Below, piece by piece: positions 57,160 to 64,000 of a stretch of 64,000 nt of DNA. The position numbers and the translations under genes were made by a program. Position 1 is the first letter of the stretch. Each line of letters starts with the position of its first letter. The notes beneath the pieces were generated by a model that saw only the letters and a program-made list of their open reading frames with translations, was not told the origin of the DNA and made no database searches. This stretch comes from Parerythrobacter_A sp963838735 (GTDB taxonomy: Bacteria; Pseudomonadota; Alphaproteobacteria; Sphingomonadales; Sphingomonadaceae), in contig CAWISG010000004.1 of NCBI GenBank assembly GCA_963838735.1, positions 124,001-188,000 of the forward strand, in the 5' to 3' direction.

Positions 57160-58092
57160 GGCCTGTCGCCTTCTGCTGGCGCTTGTGGTCGCCATGCTGG
57201 CCCTGCCCGCAGTTGCACAGGACAAACGCGTTGCCCTAAGTTTCGACGATGTACCGCGGAAGGCGGGTGCTTTCTTCACGCCCGACGAACGTGCGGAGAA
57301 GCTGCGCGCTGCCTTGCGCGAAGGCGGCGTCGTGCAGGCGGCGTTCTTCGTCACGCCCGGCCTGCTGGGCGAGCCCGACGGGGCTGGCGGGGAGGCGCGC
57401 ATTGCCGCCTATGTCGCGGACGGGCACGTCATCGCCAATCACAGTTTCGCGCACAGTCATCTGCGCCACAGCACGGCGGAGGAATATCTGGCCGACATCG
57501 ACCAAGCGGCAAGCTGGCTGGCAGGGCGCGCGGGGTTCCGCCCGTGGTTCCGCTTCCCCTATCTCGACGAAGGCGGACGCGACACCGCGAAGCGCGATGC
57601 GGTGCGCGCCGGTCTTGCGGCGCGCGGGTTGCGCAACGGCTATGTCACGGCGGACGGGTCGGACTGGCATCTGGAACAGTTGACGCTGGACGCGCAGGCC
57701 GCCGGAAAGGCGATGGACATGCAGCGCCTGCGCCATCTTTACATCGCCAGCCAGATGAGCGGCCTTGAATATCACGACGCCTGGCACGGCTGACCCTGAA
57801 CCGCTCGCCCGCGCATGTCCTGTTGCTGCACGAAACGGACCTTGCCGCGCTGTTTCTGGGCGACCTGATCGTGGATATGCGCCGGCGCGGCTGGACGGTT
57901 ATCACGGCAGACGAAGCTTTTGCCGACCCGATCAACACCGCGATGCCCGACGTGCCCTACGCCTACGGAACGCTGATCGGATCGATGGCATGGGAGCAGG
58001 GTATCGATCCGCCGCTGTCGCCGATGTGGATGGGCACGGGCACGATGACCTACCTGTTCCAGCGGTCGGTACTGAAAGACACCGCACAATGA
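57152..58092 (+). pseudogene. Secreted polysaccharide deacetylase, broken by one missing base in a G run
   Basis: A NodB-fold deacetylase with a signal peptide MGRACRLLLALVVAMLALPA. Motifs are RVALSFDDVPRKAGAFFTPD (metal Asp), GHVIANHSFAHSHLRHSTAE (HxxxH metal ligands), and RFPYLDEGG. It stops at a TGA (57791-57793) but continues in another frame as LNRSPAHVLLLHETDLAALF and beyond, ending VLKDTAQ. Adding one G in TGGCACGG (as TGGGCACGG) restores a 313-residue protein. The end overlaps the next gene start as ATGA. It probably acts on peptidoglycan or another polysaccharide in the periplasm. Confidence 0.8.
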
Positions 58093-58654
58093 GACGGGTC
58101 GGGGCTTATCTCGGCGCTGTTCATGGCGGGTCTGTTGCCCGGTATCGCGCAGACCCGGCTTGGTGCCACGGTCGATATGGAGGGGTGGCACAGTGATTAT
58201 GATGTCGGATCGCGTGCCGCCGATCCCTATACCCGCGCGCGCATTGCCCGCCACGGGCTGCTGGCACTGGCGAAGTAGCGAGGCGGTCTATTTTACCCGA
58301 ACGAAAGACGATGATGGCGCGCCCCTGCGCGAGACTTGCAGCTATCGCGTATCGGGCGGCACAATGCCCGCGGAATGGTGGTCGCTCACCCTGTACGATG
58401 CTCGCAGCCGCTTGCCCGCCAATAGCGACGACGCGCTAAGCATTGATGCCAGCCGCGTTTCCGGTGCGCGGTGGGAGGCGCAGATTGCGCCACGCCGCCC
58501 CGCAAATGGCAATACCTGGATTTCCAGCCGCAATGCGGACCGTTTCGATCTGATGCTGCGCCTGTATGTGCCCGATGCTGCCGTGCTCGAAACTCCGGAC
58601 GCAACGCTCTTGCCACCCGCAATTTCGCGGCTCGACTGCGAAGGGGACGGATGA
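58089..58654 (+). pseudogene. DUF1214 domain protein, two frame changes
   Basis: The coding pieces run as MRR near 58089, then GLISALFMAGLLPGIAQTRL in a second frame from about 58096, a signal or anchor segment. After GLLALAK at 58274 the frame changes again to SEAVYFTRTKDDDGAPLRET. The DUF1214 core follows (MPAEWWSLTLYDARSRLPAN, RWEAQIAPRRPANGNTWISS, FDLMLRLYVPDAA). Removing one base near 58274 and adjusting one near 58095 gives a single protein. DUF1214 and DUF1254 proteins normally occur as a pair, and the DUF1254 gene follows with an ATGA overlap, so the gene is presumably meant to be intact. Confidence 0.7.
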
Positions 58655-59169
58655 TGCAACGGCGCGGTTTTGCCCTTTTTGCGACTTTCGCTCTCACCGT
58701 CATCGCGGCCCATTTTGCCACGCTATATACGACCCCTGGCTTCATCATGGAGCGCGTCGAAGCAAGACTGACCGCACTCGGCACGCCGCAGCACGCTTTC
58801 CGCCTGGCCCCGCGTATGACCCCGCAAACGCAGACGGTCGTGCGCCCGTCGCCCGACCTGGCCTACTCGATATGCCTGTATGATCTGACGGCGGCCCCCG
58901 AAGGGCTGCTGGTCACGATGGCGGCGTTCGACGATTATGCCTCGCTGTCGTTTTTCGATGCGCGGACGGATAATTTCGCCACGGTGCGCGGCACGGGACG
59001 GGACCTGACGGTTGCACTGCTGCCGCCGGGGTCGGTTGCGAATGGCGAAGACGAGATTGCGACCCCGACGGAAAGCGGGCTGGTGCTGATCCGGCGGCTG
59101 GCCCCCACCCGCGAGGCGTATGACACGGTCGTGGCGGTGGCCGACAGAGACCGCTGCGCTGTCCGCTAG
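58651..59169 (+). CDS. DUF1254 domain protein
   Basis: A 172-residue protein paired with the DUF1214 gene. It begins with a membrane or signal helix (RRGFALFATFALTVIAAHFA) and continues with the DUF1254 block: APRMTPQTQTVVRPSPDLAY, CLYDLTAAPEGLLVTMAAFD, DYASLSFFDARTDNFATVRG and LPPGSVANGEDEIATPTESG. The start at 58651 overlaps the upstream stop as ATGATG. Full DUF1254 proteins are often larger and carry both domains fused to DUF1214, so this is a short member. No function is known. Confidence 0.85.
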   Translation: MMQRRGFALFATFALTVIAAHFATLYTTPGFIMERVEARLTALGTPQHAFRLAPRMTPQTQTVVRPSPDLAYSICLYDLTAAPEGLLVTMAAFDDYASLSFFDARTDNFATVRGTGRDLTVALLPPGSVANGEDEIATPTESGLVLIRRLAPTREAYDTVVAVADRDRCAVR

Positions 59170-59183
59170 CGCTGCCTCACCGC

Positions 59184-60170
59184 TTATTCGACCGGAATGG
59201 ACTGCGCCGTTCCGCTGACGGTCAGGGGTGTCCACATGCCATACTTGCGACCACCGCCCAAGGCCCAGAGCTGCCCCGCCGCCGCCGCGCCGGCGAAGCC
59301 GTGGTGCGCGTGTGGCAAGTCGAGGCCACGCGTCCATTGCAGGGTGCCAAGGTCGAGGATGTAATGGGCGGCGAAGACGGTGCCTTCGGCAAGATTTTCA
59401 CCTCCATAGACGTGCAACCTGCCATCCAGCACCGCCGCAGCGTGTCCCGCCAGGGCAACCGGCATGTCCGGCAAGTCGGTCCAGCTGTCCTGAGCGAAAT
59501 CGTACCGTTCTACGCTGGCGCTTTGCGTGCCGAAAACGTCGCTGCGCCCTCCGGTAACGTAGAGCTTACCTCCACCGGTCGCGCTTGCATGGGAATGGCG
59601 CGCGCGCATCATGGGCTGCATCTGCGTCCAGTCGCCCGATGTCAGATTATAGCGCAGTAATGATGCCAGCGTCGCTGTGCCATCCTCCCCGCCGACCAAC
59701 CACAGCGCGCCGTCATGGTGGTGCATACTGTGCTGGCCAAGCGGATGGGGCAATGCCGCAACGCGCCTCCACATCTCCGCTTCGGGCGCCAGACTGAACA
59801 GCGCGCCGTCGGGGTCGATGGAAAAAGGCAAGGCACGATAGCCGCCAGATGCGAATACCAGCCCGCCGCCCGCCACCACTCCTTTCGACGTTCCCCTGTT
59901 CGAAGCGAGTGCGACATGGTGCAACGCGCGCGGCAAGTCGGCGCATGACTGCCACGCCCGCTCCGCCACTACGAAGCGTTCGCAACTGTCCAGCGTGCGG
60001 TAAAAGCCGATGCCGCCTGCGGTGTAGATTGCTCCGTCCAGCACGGCGGAATGGATCTCCGAACGCGGCGCGCGCATATCACCGTGTGCGGTCAGCATAG
60101 ATGGTGCCAGAAGCCAGGTGGCCGTCATGGTCAAGGCCAGCAGGGCAGTCAGGGCGAAGGCCAAGCGCAT
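59184..60170 (-). CDS. Kelch-repeat beta-propeller protein, exported
   Basis: A 328-residue protein with the N-terminal membrane or signal helix MRLAFALTALLALTMTATWL. It is followed by six or so kelch-like blades. Typical pairs of Gly-Gly appear in VLDGAIYTAGGIGFYRTLDS, GALWLVGGEDGTATLASLLR, GGKLYVTGGRSDVFGTQSAS, VLDGRLHVYGGENLAEG and QLWALGGGRKYGMW. It probably binds a ligand or partner in the periplasm. The ATG at 60170 starts the signal helix; an earlier ATG is less likely. It is divergent from the lipoprotein at 60261. Confidence 0.85.
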   Translation of the reverse strand: MRLAFALTALLALTMTATWLLAPSMLTAHGDMRAPRSEIHSAVLDGAIYTAGGIGFYRTLDSCERFVVAERAWQSCADLPRALHHVALASNRGTSKGVVAGGGLVFASGGYRALPFSIDPDGALFSLAPEAEMWRRVAALPHPLGQHSMHHHDGALWLVGGEDGTATLASLLRYNLTSGDWTQMQPMMRARHSHASATGGGKLYVTGGRSDVFGTQSASVERYDFAQDSWTDLPDMPVALAGHAAAVLDGRLHVYGGENLAEGTVFAAHYILDLGTLQWTRGLDLPHAHHGFAGAAAAGQLWALGGGRKYGMWTPLTVSGTAQSIPVE

Positions 60171-60260
60171 TGTCAACCCTGAACGCCCCGCCTGTCTGCC
60201 AGTCAAGCCCTGTCTTTCGAGACTCGCGAACATGTCCGCAGCCTGTTAAGCACGCCGCCT

Positions 60261-60791
60261 ATGCCGCGCATCATCCGCCTATCACTCGCACTGTCCCTGC
60301 CGTTCTGCATAGCAAGCTGTGCGCCCAAGACAGATGCATCAGACGATGCGCCAGCCATTGATACGGTTGCATCCAAGGCCGTACCGACCGAACCTGCCCG
60401 CGTCCGCCCTGTACCCGACACTGTCGCCGGTACTACGCAGGCTTCGGAAACCGCCGTCGCCTTCCCAGTTGCCCTTCGCGGTACATGGCGCGAAACATCC
60501 GGCGCTGCGCCCACCCCTGTCCTGTGCGACAATACGCGGGCCTCCAACATGGGCAAGGTGCTGAACATTCGCGCCGATAGCTACAGCTATTTCGAAGAGG
60601 GCGGACGGTTCCTCGAGGTATTGGACCGCACGCCGGGGCGCATTCGCGCGGTGTTCGACACCACTTATGCCGATAGGCCGACGCGCGACGAGCTGACCTT
60701 CGCCGTCGATCCCGTCGCCCGCACGCTTACGGTGACGAACCATGATGGCGAAACGCATAGGACGGTGACCTATAAGCGTTGCCCGGAATAA
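60261..60791 (+). CDS. Lipoprotein of unknown function
   Basis: A 176-residue lipoprotein with signal MPRIIRLSLALSLPFCIASC (lipobox IASC, Cys20). A Pro/Ala/Thr-rich spacer (residues 25-70) precedes a beta-rich domain with FPVALRGTWRETSGAAPTPV, CDNTRASNMGKVLNIRADSY and SYFEEGGRFLEVLDRTPGRI, ending THRTVTYKRCPE. Two mature Cys could form a disulfide. Its domain looks like small beta-barrel lipoproteins of erythrobacters. No name can be given. It precedes the isobutyryl-CoA dehydrogenase gene by about 23 bases. Confidence 0.65.
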   Translation: MPRIIRLSLALSLPFCIASCAPKTDASDDAPAIDTVASKAVPTEPARVRPVPDTVAGTTQASETAVAFPVALRGTWRETSGAAPTPVLCDNTRASNMGKVLNIRADSYSYFEEGGRFLEVLDRTPGRIRAVFDTTYADRPTRDELTFAVDPVARTLTVTNHDGETHRTVTYKRCPE

Positions 60792-60814
60792 CGTGATCTG
60801 ACAGGATGCTGGCC

Positions 60815-61974
60815 ATGACAGATACTGACCAGGGCCAGTTCCAGCTCACCGATGACCAGCGCGCGATCCAGGAAACGGCGCAGCGCTTCACTGCCGACAA
60901 CATCACACCCCATGCGGGCGAATGGGACGAGGCGAAGCACTTCCCGCGCGACGTCATTAAGCGCAGCGCGGAGTTGGGCTTCGGCGCGATCTATGTCAGC
61001 GAGGATGGCGGCGGTATCGGGCTGGGGCGGCTGGAGGCGGCGCTCATTATGGAGGCGATGGCTTATGGCTGCCCGACCACCAGCGCCTTCATCTCGATCC
61101 ACAATATGGCCGCCTGGATGATCGACGGGTTCGGCAATGCGGAGCTGAAGGCGCGCTACCTGCCCGACCTCGTCAGCATGGAGAAAATCGCCAGCTACGC
61201 CCTGACCGAACCGGGCAGCGGGTCGGACGCGGCAGGGCTGAAAACGACAGCGCACGACGCGATGGCGAACATTACGTGCTGAACGGCACCAAGCAGTTCA
61301 TTTCGGGCGCAGGCTATAACGATGTCTATGTCACGATGGTCCGTACCGGCGAGCACAAGACCAAGGGCATCAGTTGCCTCGTCGTCGACAAAAACACCCC
61401 CGGCGTCAGCTTCGGCGCGCCGGAAAACAAGCTGGGCTGGAACGCAAGCCCTACCGCGCAGGTCGTGTTCGAGGATGCGCGCGTGCCGGTTGCTAACCGC
61501 GTGGGCGACGAGGGCGAAGGGTTCCGTTTCGCCATGATGGGACTGGACGGCGGACGTCTTAATATCGGTGCGTGTTCGCTGGGTGGTGCGCAACGGTGCC
61601 TGGACGAAGCGGTCGCCTACACCAAGACACGCCAGCAATTCGACACGCCCGTCGCCGATTTCCAGAACACGCAGTTCATGCTGGCCGATATGGCAACCGA
61701 CCTTGAGGCCAGCCGCGCGCTGCTCTATCTCGCCGCCGCCAAGGTGGGGGCGAACGCACCGGACAAGTCCCGCTTCTCCGCGATGGCGAAGCGGCTGGCG
61801 ACCGACAATGGAAGCCGGATCGTGAACGACGCGCTGCAACTGTTCGGCGGCTACGGCTATCTGAAGGACTACCCCATCGAACGCTTCTGGCGCGACCTGC
61901 GCGTGCATTCGATTTTGGAAGGCACCAACCAAGTGATGCGGATGATCGTGGGCCGGGATTTGTTGCGGCAGTGA
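60815..61974 (+). pseudogene. Acyl-CoA dehydrogenase (isobutyryl-CoA dehydrogenase type), one frameshift
   Basis: Two frames give one 386-residue enzyme. The first runs from the ATG at 60815 (MTDTDQGQFQLTDDQRAIQE) through SFALTEPGSGSDAAGLKTTA-like sequence. After about 61247 the frame shifts by one base and continues EHYVLNGTKQFISGAGYNDV, YVTMVRTGEHKTKGISCLVV, RQQFDTPVADFQNTQFMLAD and RFWRDLRVHSILEGTNQVMR. The N-terminal FGAIYVSEDGGGIGLGRLEA and the genomic link with HIBCH and ECH point to isobutyryl-CoA dehydrogenase in valine breakdown. As for the other frameshifts, sequence error is possible. Confidence 0.85.
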
Positions 61975-62309
61975 GAAGACGAAATGAAGAAAACTGTTAG
62001 CAAGTATGATATATCGAGTTGCTTGCTTACAGCTGACAAAGATAGTCTGACATGTCGCGACGTGTGTCAAACTCGGAAACGGTATGTTTCGCTACACTTG
62101 CGCTTAGGATACTGAGAATCATCGATCGTGTTTAATATTGGGAACTGTCAAATGGGCGCTCGAGCTTTAAATGCAAACGTACAGGCTCAGCCCTTGTTCG
62201 AAGCACCTCAAATTGTCGGGTTTTGCTGCGAACCAGGATTCATCTGGAAGGCGTGAACCGCTATCGTTCGACTATGAGTTTCCGACAGTGTGAAGTAACG
62301 TAATTTCGC
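61975..62309. other. 335-bp gap with no recognisable gene, less GC-rich
   Basis: The region between the ACAD stop and the HIBYL-CoA hydrolase start is noticeably richer in A and T than the flanks, with stretches such as GATATATCGAG and TTTAATATTGGG. A tiny frame of 34 codons at 62152-62256 has no Shine-Dalgarno and no family resemblance. It likely holds the promoter of the downstream genes; I see no convincing box. Confidence 0.6.
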
Positions 62310-63377
62310 ATGACAGACCAAATTCACATCCATCGCCATGGTGCGGTGGGGCATATATCGCTTAACCGGCCCAAGGCGCTGCACGCGCTGACGCTGGACA
62401 TGTGCCACGCGATGAGCGCGGCGTTGGCGGAATGGGCGGATGATGACAGTATCGAGGCGGTCGTTCTCGACCATGCCGAGGGGCGCGGTTTTTGCGCGGG
62501 CGGCGATATCGCGATGCTGCGCGAGAGTGCGCTGAACGATGGCGGGATGTCCGGGCGCAGGTTCTTTCACGACGAATACCGGCTCAACCATCAGATGTTC
62601 ACTTATGCCAAGCCAATTGTGGCCTTCATGGACGGCATCACGATGGGTGGCGGCGTGGGTATTGCGCTGCCATCGAAATACCGCGTTGCGACCGAGAACA
62701 CGCGGCTTGCCATGCCGGAAACGGGTATCGGCCTGTTCCCCGATGTGGGCGGCGGCTGGTATCTCTCGCGGCTCGGCGGACGGTTGGGGCAGTTCCTGGC
62801 CCTGACCGGGGCGCGGCTGGACGGGGCGGAATGCCTGTGGGCAGGCCTTGCCACACATTACGTGCCGAGCGAGATGCTCGCCGATGCAAAGGCACGGATC
62901 TTCGAGAAACCGGGCCGGATTGCAGGCGTCCTGTCCGAAATGGTCGGCAGCCCGCCCAAGGCGCGCATCGAGGAAAACGCCTTGAAAATTGCAAAACATT
63001 TCGCCTCGGCTCGTTACGAGGATATCCTCGCCTCGCTGGAAGCGGAGGACAGCGACTGGGCACACAAGGAGCGCGACACGCTGGGAATCAAGAGCCCGCA
63101 GGCCTGTAAGGTCGCCTTGCGCCAGCTCTCGCAAAGCGCGAAACTGGCCGACTTCGCAGACAACATGGCGATGGAGTACCGCATCGCCAGCCGCGTCATC
63201 ACCCGCCCGGATTTCGCCGAAGGGGTGCGCGCGGTTATCGTGGACAAGACGGGCGATCCGAACTGGAACCCCGCCACTCCGCAAGATGTAAGCGAAGAGC
63301 TGATCGACAGCATCTTTGCCCCCCTGCCCGCAGACGAAGAATGGACACCGCTATGCGCCAGTATGAAACGATCCTGA
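62310..63377 (+). CDS. 3-hydroxyisobutyryl-CoA hydrolase (enoyl-CoA hydratase/isomerase fold)
   Basis: A 355-residue crotonase-fold hydrolase that releases 3-hydroxyisobutyrate in valine degradation. Motifs are GHISLNRPKALHALTLDMCH, GRGFCAGGDIAMLRESALND, IVAFMDGITMGGGVGIALPS and the HIBCH-type FAMPETGIGLFPDVGGGWYL. The MPETxIGLFPDVG form and the length separate it from ordinary enoyl-CoA hydratases. Its last 25 bases overlap the next gene. It follows the (frameshifted) isobutyryl-CoA dehydrogenase and precedes an enoyl-CoA hydratase, the expected order for this pathway. Confidence 0.93.
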   Translation: MTDQIHIHRHGAVGHISLNRPKALHALTLDMCHAMSAALAEWADDDSIEAVVLDHAEGRGFCAGGDIAMLRESALNDGGMSGRRFFHDEYRLNHQMFTYAKPIVAFMDGITMGGGVGIALPSKYRVATENTRLAMPETGIGLFPDVGGGWYLSRLGGRLGQFLALTGARLDGAECLWAGLATHYVPSEMLADAKARIFEKPGRIAGVLSEMVGSPPKARIEENALKIAKHFASARYEDILASLEAEDSDWAHKERDTLGIKSPQACKVALRQLSQSAKLADFADNMAMEYRIASRVITRPDFAEGVRAVIVDKTGDPNWNPATPQDVSEELIDSIFAPLPADEEWTPLCASMKRS

Positions 63378-64000
63378 CCGAAACCGACGGTGCGGTAACG
63401 ACCATCACCCTTAACCGCCCGAAGGCGCTCAACGCGCTGTCCAGCACGGTGCTGGACGACCTGATCGCCGCCTTTGCCGCCTACCAGTCCGACAACAGCC
63501 AGCGTTGCGCCATTCTGACCGGCAGCGGTGAAAAGGCATTCGCTGCCGGGGCCGATATCAAGGAAATGCAGGCGAAAGCCGCCGCCGATTTCTATCTCGA
63601 CGATTTCTTCGCGCGCTGGACCAGCGAGATCGTGAATACCACGCGCAAGCCGTGGATCGCGGCGGTCAATGGCTTTGCATTGGGGGGCGGGTGCGAGCTG
63701 GCGATGATGGCGGATTTCATGATCGCGTCCCAAAACGCGAAGTTCGGCCAGCCGGAGATCACGCTGGGCGTCGCGCCGGGCATGGGCGGCAGCCAGCGCC
63801 TGACCCGCGCCATCGGCAAGGCGAAAGCGATGGAGATGTGCCTGACGGGCCGCATGATGGACGCCGTCGAAGCCGAAGCAAGCGGCCTCGTGGCGCGTGT
63901 GGTGCCGCATAGCGACCTGATCGCCGAAGCAAGCAAAACTGCCGCCAAGATCGCCGCAATGCCGCCAATGGCCGCCATCGCGAACAAGGAGATGGTCAAC
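63353..64000 (+). CDS. Enoyl-CoA hydratase (3' end outside window)
   Basis: A crotonase of at least 216 residues that runs off the right edge. It shows the family blocks TTITLNRPKALNALSSTVLD, AFAAGADIKEMQAKAAADFY and AAVNGFALGGGCELAMMADF, the oxyanion-hole region. The hydratase-type Glu lies in FGQPEITLGVAPGMGGSQRL. The last visible residues (MPPMAAIANKEMVN) fit the C-terminal helix before the final about 40 residues. The ATG at 63353 lies inside the HIBCH gene, overlapping it by 25 bases. It likely hydrates methacrylyl-CoA in the valine route. Confidence 0.93.
   Translation, partial: MRQYETILTETDGAVTTITLNRPKALNALSSTVLDDLIAAFAAYQSDNSQRCAILTGSGEKAFAAGADIKEMQAKAAADFYLDDFFARWTSEIVNTTRKPWIAAVNGFALGGGCELAMMADFMIASQNAKFGQPEITLGVAPGMGGSQRLTRAIGKAKAMEMCLTGRMMDAVEAEASGLVARVVPHSDLIAEASKTAAKIAAMPPMAAIANKEMVN

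Noticed and set aside
62152..62256. 34-codon frame in the gap before the HIBYL-CoA hydrolase gene
   Set aside because: No ribosome binding site and no recognisable peptide family; listed only as part of the AT-richer gap.
1..64000. CRISPR array, insertion sequence or prophage
   Set aside because: No regularly spaced identical repeats, no transposase or integrase and no phage structural genes were seen; the holin-X-like gene is in a stress operon, not a lysis cassette.

Overview
The window reads as one contiguous piece of a GC-rich alphaproteobacterial chromosome, most likely from Sphingomonadales and probably the Erythrobacter/Altererythrobacter group. The reasons are the crtY-crtI-crtB carotenoid genes, many acyl-CoA dehydrogenases, an alphaproteobacterial-type SspB, sphingomonad-style small stress genes (DUF2945, DUF3140, DUF3618, fasciclin lipoprotein), and GGAAC-N16/17-CGTT promoters of the EcfG general-stress type. 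The placement rests on gene content only. I see no prophage, insertion sequence, integron or CRISPR array. Many neighbouring genes overlap as ATGA or GTGA, so translational coupling is common.

Layout. 0-5.3 kb: histidine genes hisB and hisH separated by a 270-bp mosaic of direct and inverted repeats, then sspB, gmk, a LuxR-type membrane regulator and a lipoprotein esterase. 5.6-14 kb: acyl-CoA metabolism, with a minus-strand SDR/ACAD/ACAD operon, a heavily frameshifted GPH-type sugar transporter, and an ACAD/alcohol dehydrogenase/phosphotransferase operon resembling a split ACAD10/11. 14-30.5 kb: a subtilisin autotransporter, dapD, and a scattered set of small stress and envelope genes, several behind EcfG-like promoters. 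30.5-41.4 kb: thiC (one frameshift) behind a TPP riboswitch, a DUF2585 relic with two nonsense codons, an AbgT transporter and three secreted hydrolases (DUF885, amidohydrolase, S9 peptidase). 41.5-48.3 kb: a tightly coupled crtY-crtI-(adhesin E-like)-LOG-crtB-biotin carboxylase run. 48.3-54.8 kb: an efflux MFS protein, dinB, pgl/Nudix, Dps, a degenerate GDT1 protein, a methyltransferase and a PhyH dioxygenase. 54.9-64 kb: tRNA-Gly(CCC), mmsA, a set of lipoprotein, deacetylase and DUF1214/DUF1254 genes, and valine-catabolism genes (isobutyryl-CoA dehydrogenase, HIBYL-CoA hydrolase, enoyl-CoA hydratase).

How they fit. Two metabolic themes stand out: C40 carotenoid formation (CrtB makes phytoene, CrtI desaturates it, CrtY cyclises it) and branched-chain/fatty acyl-CoA oxidation (several ACADs, mmsA, HIBCH and ECH, plus a biotin-dependent carboxylase). 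A third theme is a distributed general-stress regulon, read from both promoters and gene families.

Caution on quality. At least six protein-coding genes are interrupted by single-base indels, two of them at C or G runs, and the transporter at 8.9-10.4 kb changes frame about a dozen times without losing protein similarity. Many of these may be sequencing or assembly errors. The DUF2585 relic differs, because it carries in-frame nonsense substitutions, so I treat it as a real pseudogene.
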